DNA from: Acanthaster planci | Lineage: Eukaryota; Echinodermata; Asteroidea; Valvatida; Acanthasteridae | NCBI RefSeq assembly: GCF_001949145.1 | Contig: NW_019091558.1 | Location: forward strand, 21,147-52,135 | DNA: 30,989 nt | Direction: 5' to 3' | Shown: in pieces, positions 1 to 10,600 of the stretch | How the letters are laid out: every line of letters begins with the position of its first letter | Numbering within the stretch: the first letter of the stretch is position 1 | Notes under the pieces: generated by a model | Told to the model about the DNA's origin: nothing | The model's input: only the letters and a program-made list of their open reading frames with translations | Databases searched by the model: none | Position numbers and translations under genes: made by a program

Positions 1-49
1 GCCCGGCAGCACATATAACGGTTAAAAAAAAGCACCCGGAAGCAAGTGA
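1..49. mobile_element. Terminal fragment of a TTAA-inserting (piggyBac-like) element
   Basis: The stretch ends in ACCCGGAAGCAAGTGA directly before TTAA at 50-53. That matches the right ends of the complete elements at 9557-10135 (CCCGGCAGCAAGTGG) and, more loosely, 27285-27872. The rest of the element lies left of the window. The TTAA target is characteristic of the piggyBac superfamily; membership in the same MITE family is inferred from the terminal ~17 bases only, because the internal part does not align by eye. Confidence 0.6.
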
Positions 50-580
50 TTAAAAGAAGTTCCCGATTTCTTTTGAAGTTAAGTCATTATTACGATGTGT
101 ATCATAACACGTACCTATATGCTGATACACAGTTACCTTAACCACTTCAGTCCATGATCGCATGTGCGCTGAAGTCGTAGCGGGCCTCTGCACGGCATAC
201 CGGTTGGTCTCTTGCATTATCTTGTTGTAGAGAACGTCATCAAAAAACAGCTCAAAGGCTTCACTGCAGGTCAAGCTGCGATGCAGGCGGGGATCGACGG
301 CACCACCATTACCGGTGAAGCCGTACTTCAGTGGTGTACTGTCTTCATCTGTCCACCGGAACAGTGCGGCACTGCTGCTGGTCGACGTGGCGGTCTGTGT
401 AAGGGACTGTCTCTTGCGCTTGGCATATACCACCAAGGGTACATCACTGTCAATTTCTGTACTTGATTGTACTTGAGCAGGCGACGGCGGTGATGAAAAA
501 GACGAAGAAACTTCGTCTGAACTCAGATAAAACTCGCTTTCACTGGAAGAACTGGACTCTCCGGATATAACTTCAGCCAT
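50..580 (-). pseudogene. PiggyBac-type transposase, N-terminal fragment (DDE_Tnp_1_7), truncated
   Basis: A 176-codon open frame starts at ATG 578-580. Residues 1-60 are Ser/Asp/Glu-rich and contain a basic stretch (AKRKRQ) that could act as a nuclear signal. From about residue 85 it reads like the start of a piggyBac DDE transposase: DPRLHRSLTCSEAFELFFDD, then KIMQETNRYAVQ, RSWTEV and LTSKEIGNFF, which resembles the usual VTVEEIKAFLG segment. The catalytic Asp triad would follow and is absent. About 20 residues between RSWTEV and LTSKEIG are longer than typical; they could be an unspliced intron (GTAACT follows AAG) or a family insert. The stop codon comes from the TTAA at 50-53 where another transposon end abuts, so the gene appears interrupted by a nested insertion. 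It cannot encode a working transposase as it stands. Confidence 0.75.
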
Positions 581-1879
581 GTTGTCTGTACTCTAAATAA
601 CACGATACCCAATATGAACACATGTGAACACTGCACAGCGTTTTTATTCTCAAGCAGTGAGGGCCGTGCCCTATCAGTCAATGTGGCAAGGGCCAGCAGT
701 GTCCGGGCCGGGTCATTCATGGGGCGCAGGTGCATAATGAGCCCGCACAGCCTGTGCGTTGTCTTCGGTGCAGTGCAGCAATAATCCCCTGTGAGCGCCC
801 GGCAGCGCAAACAAATGCGCTCTGCAAAACAATACACGGATTACCTCCGCTAATTGCAGCGCTCTGCGCTGAAAGAATACAGGGATTGATTGGCAGTGCC
901 CAGCAGCTCTCAGGAGCTCGTACTTTTATTCCAGGCTTTGATAAGTTCGGTCACCCCGGCTATAAAATAAGTTAGGTCACCCCGGCTATAAAATAATGTA
1001 CTGTAAATCATTTAAATTGTGTACTTTGTGTGGCAAATCGTTCTTTTGCGTTGTGAATGTGTGACGCATTGTGCTGGTCCCGTTTCTGATACTGCCCGCA
1101 ACGCAGCGCCTTGCACATGCTTACTCAGGCAGGGTTTCCCGAAGAGTCAGACGACTTTTTTCATCACATGAGGGCGCACCTTTTTGCACTTCAATAAAAT
1201 TTTGTAAAAACAAAAATGCTATTGGTGTCTGTTTTTATTGTTTGTTCTTCGTTGTTTATTTTCAAACTTTTGTTTATTTTTGGGAGTGAGATTTGGCTAT
1301 GCAAAAGCTCTGCGTTGCAGTCACGTGGTTGTTCCACTGCGCCTGAGCATGCTGTGGCTTGTGGCTCTAATTAGGCAACCATCGCACGGGTGAGCGCAAG
1401 CAGTTGGGCCAGACTTAACTTCCATACGTGTGGCGTGTGCGGCATACACAAAGATCTCCAATGCATTGCCGCAGCCACCGCAAAGAGCCATCAGTTGGCC
1501 TGTCAACGCACTGGCTACAGTGGGCCCATGGTAACAGTTGGGCCAATTCCTGCAAGTCAGATTTTGCAGTCATGGTGTGGTTTACGTGTCTAGATTGATC
1601 GTCATTGTAGCGCACTTACAAGTGTTCCAGTGTGAAAAGACAGGCTACCGGGGGGCCCTTTTCAAACCGGGTCTAAATGGTCGCCGACCTTAACGAGGGA
1701 CTGGCCTCGCCCATGCCCTGGCAATACAAAGCTTAGAATCCAATGAGGGATGAAATTCATGAACTTTTAAAGTCCAATAGAATATTCCTGTGACCATTCC
1801 ACCATTTAGGAATGTGGTCAGACCCTGGTGCGATTAACTATTTGAATCCAGTGACTGGATTATTAATTTACTTATTCTT
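581..1879. other. Gene-free stretch upstream of the transposase fragment
   Basis: It probably includes the 5' flank of the piggyBac-type gene, since the transposase ATG is at 580 on the minus strand. Open frames here are short and resemble nothing I know. A TATA-bearing 26-bp direct duplication at 945-996 is listed separately. I could not find a convincing opposite terminal repeat of the transposase's parent element. Positions 1640-1700 are locally GC-rich, with no assignable function. Confidence 0.4.
945..996 (+). repeat. 26-bp tandem direct duplication with TATA-box-like core
   Basis: Two adjacent 26-base copies, 945-970 and 971-996, differ at one base (GTTCGGTC versus GTTAGGTC). Each contains CCCCGGCTATAAAATAA, so each has a good TATAAAA match after a GC-rich block. 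Orientation of the TATA favours plus-strand transcription, away from the transposase fragment. Promoter activity is only a suggestion. Confidence 0.7.
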
Positions 1880-2079
1880 AATTTTTGCAATGTGAGGATG
1901 ATGTCATCAGGTGACAAATCATGTGACATTATATGTGCCTCCTTTGAAGCACTGTATCTCGTGAAGTACAAGTTCGATTGGGTTGAAACTTGGCAGATGG
2001 CTATAGAAAGGGAAGTGTAAAATTGACGTCATCATCAGATGATGTCAATTTTACAATTTTACAAGTCATGTGACATTTA
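1880..2079 (+). repeat. Degenerate tandem repeat, 'CATCAGGTGACA' family, first part
   Basis: A unit of roughly 130-150 bases recurs here and at 2499-2960. Its landmarks are GATGATGTCATCAGGTGACA, CATGTGACATTA, a block like TATCTCGTGAAGTACAAGTT, GGTTGAAACTTGGCAGATGG and AGAAAGGGAA. The unit is interrupted at 2076-2079 by the insertion of a TTAA element. The same family recurs in reverse orientation at 30325-30720, with looser relatives at 28110-28790. Confidence 0.75.
2017..2054. repeat. 38-bp near-perfect palindrome with a CRE core
   Basis: Two 17-base arms (2017-2033 and 2038-2054) around ATCA differ at a single base. The left arm contains TGACGTCA, a perfect cAMP-response-element octamer; the right arm has TGATGTCA. 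It lies inside one copy of the CATCA repeat, so it may just be a local elaboration of that repeat. Binding of CREB/ATF proteins is speculation. Confidence 0.65.
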
Positions 2080-2494
2080 CCCCTCGTGATGGGAATTTCT
2101 TTCCGAAAGCCGACTCCAAGAATTCCAGCCTCGCTTGGCAACGAAGGCCACCTGCCAAACCGCAAATTCTGGGTTTGTGACCCTACGTGCTCTGCACACT
2201 TTGAATTTCATGGTGAAAAGGCTGATTGTTCAGTGGCATGCAGCTCTACTCACGCTTCCACATTCCCGTTGCCTCTTTTCAAAGTGGGGACTATTGTGAA
2301 GCTGGTGGTTAAGATGCAAATTTGGTCTTTTCATTTCTGGGCTACACACAAAGGCCAATTACCATATATACAAGAGACAGGGTCTGCCTTCTTTCACCGT
2401 GTTCGCTCGAGCGTGGGTCGAGAATAATAGCTGAAAAGCGGGCTGAGGACCTCAATTTTTACGGCGTTTCTAGCCGCGTCCCGGCACGAAGGGG
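2080..2494. mobile_element. 415-bp TTAA MITE (piggyBac-like ends)
   Basis: The left end is CCCCTCGTGATGGGA and the right end, reverse complemented, is CCCCTTCGTGCCGGGAC. It is flanked by TTTA (2076-2079, one mutation from TTAA) and TTAA (2495-2498). The flanks rejoin to GTGACATTAAAGGGGCAC, which is the uninterrupted motif at about 2910-2925 in a neighbouring repeat unit, so the empty site is visible. It has no credible coding sequence (a 113-codon frame inside it resembles nothing known). Its ends resemble CCACTTCCTGCCGGGG of the other elements here, so it is probably mobilised by the same kind of piggyBac transposase. Confidence 0.75.
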
Positions 2495-2498
2495 TTAA

Positions 2499-2960
2499 AG
2501 GGGCACTTTTCAAAGAAATATATCTCTAATGGAGTTGAAACTTTGTGTACTTTGTGTATAGCTGGAAAGGGAATTGTTCAGCCCAAATTTACCTGATATG
2601 ATGATGACATCATCAGGTGACAAGTCACCTGTCATCAAGGGTGCACTCTTTAAAGCACTATTTTTCATGTAGTACGAGTGCAATTGGTTGAAACTTGGCA
2701 GATGGCTAGAAAGGGAACTTTTACACACCAAAATTTACCTGATGGGATGATGACAAGTCATGTGACATTAAACATGCTCTCTTTAAAGCTCTATATCTTA
2801 TGAACTACAAGTTATTGGGTTGAAACTTGGGAGCTGGCTAGAAAGGCAAGTGTTTCAGAAGAAAATTAACATCATGGGATGATTACGTCATCATGTGACA
2901 CATCATGCAACATTAAAGGGGCGCTCTTCAATGAAATATATCTCTTCAAGTCAATGCACA
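2499..2960 (+). repeat. Degenerate tandem repeat, 'CATCAGGTGACA' family, second part
   Basis: About three further units follow, each with a recognisable GGGGCRCTCTTYAAAG start, a TATATCT block, GGTTGAAACTTGG, AGAAAGG and ACCTGATGGGATGATGAC. Spacing between matching landmarks is about 125-145 bases, with many substitutions and small gaps. No coding potential. Confidence 0.75.
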
Positions 2961-3264
2961 GTGGGGCTTGCCCTGAATCATAAGGTATAGCAACAATGTC
3001 TGTAGTATGGGGAATTCAAATTGTTATGTTCACATGAATTTGAAGAAACCTGTTTTACAGATTTTATTCAAAGTTAACTCACAAAAAGGCTTATTGAAAT
3101 ACTTTCTACAATGCCTTGTGTAGCTTGGAATTTCTCAGCTTTTTGTGTGTTTTGTGTTGCATGCCTAATGAGTATACATTCAATCAATGACTTTCACCTT
3201 CTTTTCCCAAGTATGGTGTCACCATTTGACTGATTAATTTTTTTTTCAATGTGTGTTGATATAG
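2961..3264. other. Presumed intron upstream of the first recognised exon
   Basis: AT-rich sequence with no repeat or gene that I recognise. It ends in a T-rich tract (about 3238-3248) and the acceptor TTGATATAG at 3256-3264. Confidence 0.4.
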
Positions 3265-3334
3265 TTTTCGCATCATTCCAAGTGCAAATGTATCAGCAGC
3301 AGACATTGAAAAAGAGAGGGACGAGTGGTTCAAG
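3265..3334 (+). CDS. Internal exon of a host gene, PH-domain C-terminal helix-like
   Basis: A 70-base exon is bounded by a T-tract plus TATAG acceptor and an AAG|GTAATA donor. After one leading base it reads FRIIPSANVSAADIEKERDE then WFK, with no stop. The two other frames are respectively stop-containing and of low plausibility. The pattern of a beta strand, then an acidic/basic segment, then ERDEWFKAI (completed by the exon at 25961) is that of the last strand and C-terminal helix of a pleckstrin-homology domain, whose Trp is nearly invariant. PH domains usually bind phosphoinositides or proteins at membranes. The protein itself is not recognised. It ends in phase 0, like the start of the next exon found. 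Upstream exons are not visible and probably lie left of the window. Confidence 0.72.
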
Positions 3335-3869
3335 GTAATATCTACTTTGTTGTTCTGCTTGAGATGATAATACTAATAGACATTTATCAAGCTCAAAACA
3401 TATCCACCATAAAGGTGCTCAAGGCCCTATACATAAACAAGCAAAAGAAAACAGCATGCTGAACATAATAAGAGCAAACAAATATAACAAAACTGTAAAC
3501 AACTGCAGTACAGTTTTGGCGTATTTTGTATGAAAAATTGATGAAAATATGACCGTACCTTTTTATCATCATAAAATACGTATTTCGATAATTTTGACAT
3601 GGACTGAAAAACCGAGGGCACAGTGTGAAATCTAAGCTAAAATAGCTAAAGTGGCTTCGAGTAAGACTAAGTCATATGTCATGCCGTTTTTATATCGCAA
3701 ACTCGTTAAGTAAAGCATTTGTGATTGGTGTACGCGATGTACACATGCCCCTGGTAGCGCACGTATCAACCAATCAGAATGTCACATACCAAACCGATCA
3801 GCATGCATTGTGGAGTGTACATTTGTGTGCATGCCAAAAATTTCCCGACGTAATCATAAAACTGCGTGA
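3335..3869. other. Intron sequence; no gene seen
   Basis: No coding sequence is supported. Positions 3721-3800 hold an inverted and a direct CCAAT motif (GATTGGT near 3723 and ACCAATCAG near 3769) upstream of the zinc-finger relic. These could be promoter remnants of that element but are common by chance. Confidence 0.35.
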
Positions 3870-4137
3870 ATGAAGATTGCTTCAACTTCTGAAAAAGACA
3901 CCCCAAAACGGAAGCAATGCTTCAAAAGGAAATATACGGAGAAATTTGAGTTCATATTACCTTCCCAGGGAGGTAAAAACTACACTCGCTGCACTTTGTG
4001 TATTTCTGACTCCAGTGTCATGCATACATTGGCATAGTGGGAGTTATGATGTATCTCGCCATATCGAAAGCAGTAAACATGGGTCGTGCTGTTTAGCGTC
4101 AACAAATGTCAACAGGCGTCAACAAAGCATTAACTAA
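3870..4137 (+). pseudogene. BED-type zinc finger fragment, frameshifted, transposon-derived
   Basis: The frame from ATG 3870 reads MKIASTSEKDTPKRKQ and continues to CTLC (Cys41 and Cys44), then stops with TAG at 4035-4037. The adjacent frame continues GSYDVSRHIESSKH to a stop near 4137. Joined across a one-frame shift near 4030, the order is basic N-terminus, aromatic KYTEKFEF segment, C-x2-C, about 20 residues, H-x5-H. That is the BED finger layout found at the N-terminus of hAT transposases and their domesticated relatives. No transposase catalytic region follows. The assignment rests on spacing and the KH end, so it is moderate. Confidence 0.55.
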
Positions 4138-7100
4138 ATATTCAAGTATTTTTATACAAATATTCTATATATACAATATTAGTAAAACTCCTACATATCA
4201 TATTCAACGTATCATATTATCAAAAATGATATACGCGCGAACGATCATGATTAATGGCGCGCATGACAATTCGGTTTGAATATGCACATTTGTAATTAGG
4301 TTTTTGTAACCTGAAACCACGCGAGATGATATGATTCGTCCACGACTGTGATGTCACTATGTTAATGCACGTAGACATTTCCGCGCGTAAAAAAACGAAC
4401 TTCAAAGTACAATTTTAGCATTTACAAACCGCATTTTTTACGGAGACTTTGTTGGGTTGTTGCTGTAGTCCAAGAGTTGATGTAATTTTTTAATATTGTC
4501 ACTATCAAGCTAACATTTTTTGGTAAGTAAGATTGCCCGATCTCGTCGGCCTATTTTGGATTTAGAAGGTTAAGTTCACGTGTGATTGAATAGGAACTTA
4601 CCCGTGCGTTGAAAAATAGCCACATTCACGTACACTTTACCGGTTTCGTGATAAAGCAAACATCCCATTTTGTTTGGAGACTTTAAAATAATGAATCATT
4701 CAAATAGATCAACCCGTCTTAACTCAAAACATTCCAAAAAGACTTTCCAATTTTTTAAAGGTGTTTCACTTGTTTCGCACCTCTATTTTTTCTCCTTTTT
4801 GCAACTCCAACTGCAACTTCGCATATGTCGCTTGGGTAGCTTCAGCTTTGCCAATCTCTTAAGACCAATGACAGGTTACCAGTGAACATTAAATTAAGTT
4901 TTGAGAGTCTTAAAAGTCTTGGAAATAAGTACACTTAGATAAGAGAATACATTAAATAATGTCTTGAACTGTCAATGATGACAATACAAAACCACCAAAC
5001 ATTAATTAACAAGGAAACGAGGGAGCTTAGACTGCAAGCAAAATTCAGTGTTTTGTTGATTTATTGAAAATGTCAATCACAATTCAGTACAGAAGTTTTA
5101 CACATCTCGTTTTTTCGTTAAGCTGCCTTTACTTCTTTAAATGGTCCAGATTTCCTGCGTTTGTAGTCATTTTCAAAGACCTCAACAACAGCTGTATGGA
5201 TAGAATGCCTGAATTATGAAATTGTGTAATGGCTTTGTTGCTCAACCGCATTTAATGAGGGTAAAAAAATTTGTACATAAAACATGAAACTTTACTGTGA
5301 GGTCTATTACATGAACAAAACCTTGGGGGTACATTCTGCATTCAAAACAATTCGTTTCTGCACAAAAAAATCTTTTTGAAACACCTGTTTTTTCACACTT
5401 TCCTGTTGATTCACTTCAGCAATGCAGATACATGCGCGATACCTACATGGAGTCTTGGACAGCATATGTGCTTTGAAGGTTTACATCCAAAATACTCACC
5501 AGTCTTACATTTTATATCAAATAATTTGAAAACTTCAAATAAATCTTTGCCGCTTAATAAATGTCATTCGTCATTGTACGCTTCAACTCACTTCGACTAA
5601 TTTTTAATTCTTTCCTTGCAGTCATCAGAGTCATCCTTGAAATGCTTGAAATTCCAATCATCAGCTCAGGCATTACGGTATCTGTGTAATTGCTCCAACT
5701 GGAAAAAATATAATGTGAACATTCATGTACTATCAAAAGGTTGTAAAAATAATTGGCAGGTTTCTCCATATTTATAGATTTCCAATGGCATTCCTTATCT
5801 TGTGTCAGAATCACTTCAATTCAAATTAAATAAGAAAAGATGTTTCTTTTGATTGTTTTTGTGTTTAACGTGAAGTGTAAATGCTGCCTTTATCAACTGC
5901 AACAAATTCCTGCCAAAAATGTAACTAACAATCACCTGTTGACCCCAAGACAAGCCAGGCCATGCGAATAAATTACAGATGTTTGCCAGTATAAAGTTCA
6001 CCACACACATACAAAAATGATCCGTCATGTTCGTTTTTCGCAGGTCTTATTTTTCAGCCAACCGAGATTGACAAAAAACATTTAATTTAAGCCTAGGCCC
6101 ACCTTTTAACATTTCCAAACATCAATTGGGCTCGCACAATGCGAAACGATATCATTCTGGACCAAGTACTGAAGTATTGCCAGGACTGCCAAGGTAGTAA
6201 AATGTGGTCTTCAGCATATACAGAGCTGTGAAAGTGGGGCTTCTATGGTCACGACATGGAGGAATCCGTCAGTCACTGCAGTGGGTGCGGGCCCCAAGCT
6301 CAGCTCAACGGCAGCCAACCACAAGGCAGCCGGCTGCGGTTTCGTGAAGGTAGGGCCGGTGTCAGCTTTCTTCCCACGGGTGTCAGTTTCCAGGCACACC
6401 AGATGGCTTGCCAAGCGTTGTAGCCATGGGCGATTCCAACGTTCCTGATCTCCGACAGAAACAAACAAGCCCATATTTTCACATTTTCGCGAAACATGCA
6501 GTATTAGTTCCAAAGTAGATAATTCTCCAACTTTTCATGACATGGTACACAGTGCATCACGTGCAATTTCAAATTGAAATGTCACCAAAAATATGATATT
6601 CAAGGGTGAGTTTTCATGACTAAAAAAAATTTTAGCTGTCTTCCTGCAGTGCAAATAATGAACACTGGACCCTCGTTCACCAAATTTAAGAAGGTAGATT
6701 TCTGTAAAAAATGCAGTTTTAAAAATATCCTTACTTTTTCCGACAAATACTGAAAAAATTTACAATTTTATTCAAATGTGTGTCAAAAATTTGAACTTGC
6801 ATAAATTTACTTTGGAATGGAATATTTTTATCATTTAAAAAATATTTATCATTTTGATGAATCCATCTGATCAACTGGGGTGACTAGAAACCACCAGATA
6901 CGATGTCGTCACTGGAAAGAGGGGATGTAATTGGAGAGTCGTTTTAAGTTTATCTCCCAAGGGATTAAAAATTAATATTCATAAGCGATAACAAGGGGCA
7001 CCATTTTCAAAATTTTTGGTGCATGCTCACCTTCACGAGCGGCCAATCGTGTACGAAGGTAGAAATTTGAGCGACAAATTCGGGCCTGCTTGTGCAGCCT

Positions 7101-7609
7101 AACTGGCCGCCATCTTGTTTTTGCATGGATGATAGAGTAAAGAAAGATGGGGGCCTCCATACATCGCGAAAAAATTTAGTTTTTCTGCGTGAATCTGGAA
7201 ATAAATTCGGTGTTTCTTTTATGCAGTGACAGGTCTTAGAATCTCTAAATTTAGATAAAACTATTTTTAAATCTTTAGAGGGTATTTTCAAGTTGTTGAC
7301 ACTTTGTCGACGCTAGTTGAAGTACTACTTGTAATTCTTTGTGTTTACGCTAAATCCCATGACCGGTAAACACCGTGACATCGCTGAAACGAAGAATGTG
7401 ACCCACAGCAGCACTGCAGTCCTGTCAGACTCTCTCATAAACAAAATATACACCTAAGCTACAGCCAGGCCATGGCAGCAACGTGCACAACAAAATGAAC
7501 TGTTGCGTAAATGTAAGAAAGCAACTGCTGTGAGCAACACCAGGAAATTATAAGGTCCATAATAAGTGAAGTATTCAAGTTCAAATAGTATGTAGTCACG
7601 CAAAGGTAC
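4138..7609. other. Long AT-rich intron stretch without a supported gene
   Basis: Several frames of 60-100 codons exist but none resembles a known protein. Positions 6230-6450 form a GC-rich island open in three frames on both strands; I do not recognise a product and read it as an old element. A weak exon-like segment follows a good acceptor at 5622 (TTCTTTCCTTGCAG), listed among rejected items. 6500-6900 is very AT-rich. Confidence 0.4.
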
Positions 7610-10600
7610 TTATAAGCTTGTCTTTCCTGTTTGTTTGGGATAATACACATTTTTATTGAACAATACACATTTCGGAACCTCCGAATACACTTTTGCGATT
7701 GTAAAGGTTGGCAGGTCTGCAACTGGAGTGGTTAATTGAAGGCCAACAATATGAGGTGAGTTTTGAATGATGTTTTGAAGATGTGGATGGTTTCTAAAGT
7801 TTCTGCACATAGACAATTCCACAGATCTTCTTCTTGCCAGCGGGTAGTTCGTCTGCTCTTCACCGCAGTCATATGTAGTTGTTCCTTCTGTGTTGAAGCC
7901 GTCCATCTATAAGGATCTTGCAGCAGCCTGTTGCGGTGCAAAGGCGGTTGAGGCAAGCCCAGAAGAGCCATGTCTCGCATTAGCCAGATGGAAGACACTC
8001 TTTCGGAGTGATGGGTACTCTGTGCAGAGCACACTGGAGATGGGTCAACCAAAGGTCAACCCATTGGGAGTAAAAATTGATGTTGAGGACCTGGATTGGG
8101 AGGAGGACTGATGTTGAGGGCCGGGGCTGGATGGAGGAACCTGTGTCCGGATTTGAGTCTTTTTGGAGGTGGTTCCCTCTCGAAGAGAAGATGGAGGGGG
8201 TTGCTCTCTTGTTTTAGCTTTTCCTTTTGGGTCAGGACCTGCCTTCTTATTTGCGGAGGCCCACGCAAGTAAAGGCAACTCTAGTTGGTTTGAGGTGACC
8301 TGTGATGGCTCTGCAAGCAGCATTTAGAGCAGTGCTACCTTGGAGGTGTGGACTGATCTGCACCAGACTGGAGATGCATATGCACCAACAGATAAGCAGA
8401 GGGCTAGGACAATTGTTTGGATGGTATTGGCATCAGCAACCCATTTTCTGAGGATGCTGTTCCTTGCAGGAGTCTCTGCCTTGGTGCTGGTGATGTGATC
8501 TGTGTAAGAAGGTGGGATCCAGTGTGATACCAAGGTAGACTGGTTTGTGAGTTTGCTCTGGCCATTTTCCGTACCATTGCATTTCCAGTTGTCGGTTTGC
8601 TTCATGGTTCTTGAGGTGAAATGCACTTAACTGGGTCTTGTCTTGATTTGCACAAAGATGGTTTGCTGTGTAGATAGGGGTGAGGCCTTACAGAGCAGCA
8701 GTGAGGGTTTCCTCTACTTCCTCAAAAGAGTGTTGCTGAGAAGCAATGCAAAGGTTGTCTGCATTGAGGGAAGCTCTTGGTGTTTTGGTGAATAGGCTGG
8801 TCATTGGTGTAGATGTTGAATTGCAAGGGTGCAAGAACACTTCCTTGGGGAGGCCATTTTTCTACCTCCACCATCTGCTGTGACTACCATGCAGATCCAA
8901 GAAGAAACACCTGTTAGAGAGGAGAGTACAGATGATCTCAGTGAATTTCACATCATTGGTCATTGTGAAGAGCTTTTGTGTGGGTATTGGATTGATTTAC
9001 TGGGTCATATGCTGCTGAGGGGTCTACAGATGCAGCTCCAGTAATGAACCCCTTTCATAGCCATCTTCAGTAAACTGCGTTAGGTTCAGGAGTTGCCCTG
9101 TGCAGGACTTCCCTGGCCGGAAACCTGCCTGGTCCGGAATGACGTGTTAATCTACAAAGAGAGTAAGATGGTTTAAGGACAAAGCCCTTGAACAGCTTGA
9201 ATTTGTGACACGGCAGTGAGATAGGCCTGTAGTTCTTTGGTATGGTGGGGTCTTTCCCAGGTTTGAGTAGAGTGATGACTCTGGCTTTCCATCAAAGCTT
9301 AGGTATGTTGTTGGTTACTAAGCCAGAGTTGAACATGTCCAGAAACCACTGGATTTTCTTGGGCCCAAGGTGCTTGATTTGTTCACTCAATATGTCATTG
9401 AGACCAGCTGCCTTGTTGGTCATAGCACCGATGCCATCACAAAGCTCCTTCAGGTTGGAGGTCTGGTAAAGCTGGTGGGCTCCCGGGAGTGAGCACGGTC
9501 TTCTTCCAGGAGTTTGGCACGGCTTCGATGGCAGTCTGGGTTGGCTCTACTATTAACCACTTCCTGCCAGGGATTCCGGATCCAGACACATATGCTTTAT
9601 ATGTGTGGCCGGGGTCTCCGAACTCAAAGGGAACAGGGCCTTGTAACAAAAGAGTGTACCCGGAACAAAAGACCAGGCTGCTGGACATTACCGACATTTT
9701 TTCACTCTCAAAAGTGGAGATAATCCAGCCTTGTTTTGAAATAGGATACCACGGTTTAGACCGAGCGAATTATCACCGGGGACAAAAGCGATCCACCACC
9801 GCAGCAATGAGCCACACAGCACCGCTGCATGCTAATCTGGCTTCTATTGATAAGAGGTCAGCAGCACACTGAGTCAGGTTCATGAACAAAAGAAAGTTAT
9901 ATAACACTGCACAATCTGGGCTCTTTTCACAAGGCTGCAGGCCTGGCTGAAATACTCAGATGGCAATCGATTTTGTTTGTCAGGCTAGAGTGGACACCAG
10001 ACAGTCCTTCACGTGTTTGTAAGTGTCCAGTAAATGAAGATGGGAATTTTTAAAGAATTTTGAAAACAGAAAAAAAATGAAAGTTATCCCGGACCAGCAC
10101 CATCAACATAAATAACTGCCCCCGGCAGCAAGTGGTTAATGAGGAGTTGGTTGGCAACTTGGTCAGCAGTTACTTGCATTCTGGGCTATGGTTTAGTGTA
10201 GTCATTGCAAAGAATGCGGATTGTTTTCCAGTCCTTCCTGCTGCTGTGTGTCCTATATGTGGACTCAACAAAGTTTTGCCGTTTCTTCTTTCTGTCTACA
10301 ATTATCAATTGCGTAAGGGTGTCCCTGGAATTAAGGGATTCCTGGCAGAAAGGGTCTTCTTGGAATTGCTGCACACAATCTTAAAGGGGAACTTAGCATC
10401 TTCTTACAGCCTACAGTTTGTGTGGCTACCTCGAGGGATGTTGTGTCTCGATGATTTTTTTTTCACCAGCTTGATGAAGAATTTGTACTTGCAAGGCAGG
10501 CAGGTCCTGAATGGCATTGTCAAGATTGGTGGCGAATTTCTGCCGCTCAGCTTTTTTTTTTTCAGGTTGAAGCACCGTTGGAAAGGTACGTGTCTTAGGG

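Noticed and set aside
2086-2427. 113-codon frame
   Set aside because: Lies entirely inside the 415-bp TTAA MITE and is not shared with any known transposase.
5622-5763. Exon-like open segment after the strong acceptor TTCTTTCCTTGCAG (translation starts SSESSLKCLKFQ)
   Set aside because: The donor side is weak (GGCAG|GTTTCT), the composition is AT-driven and nothing resembles a known protein; I could not support it as an exon.
6211-6513. Overlapping 65-100-codon frames on both strands in a GC-rich island
   Set aside because: Open frames on both strands reflect base composition; none resembles a protein family and no splice borders fit.
9489-9872. 127-codon plus-strand frame
   Set aside because: It straddles the border of a LINE and an inserted MITE, so it is a chimera of two elements.
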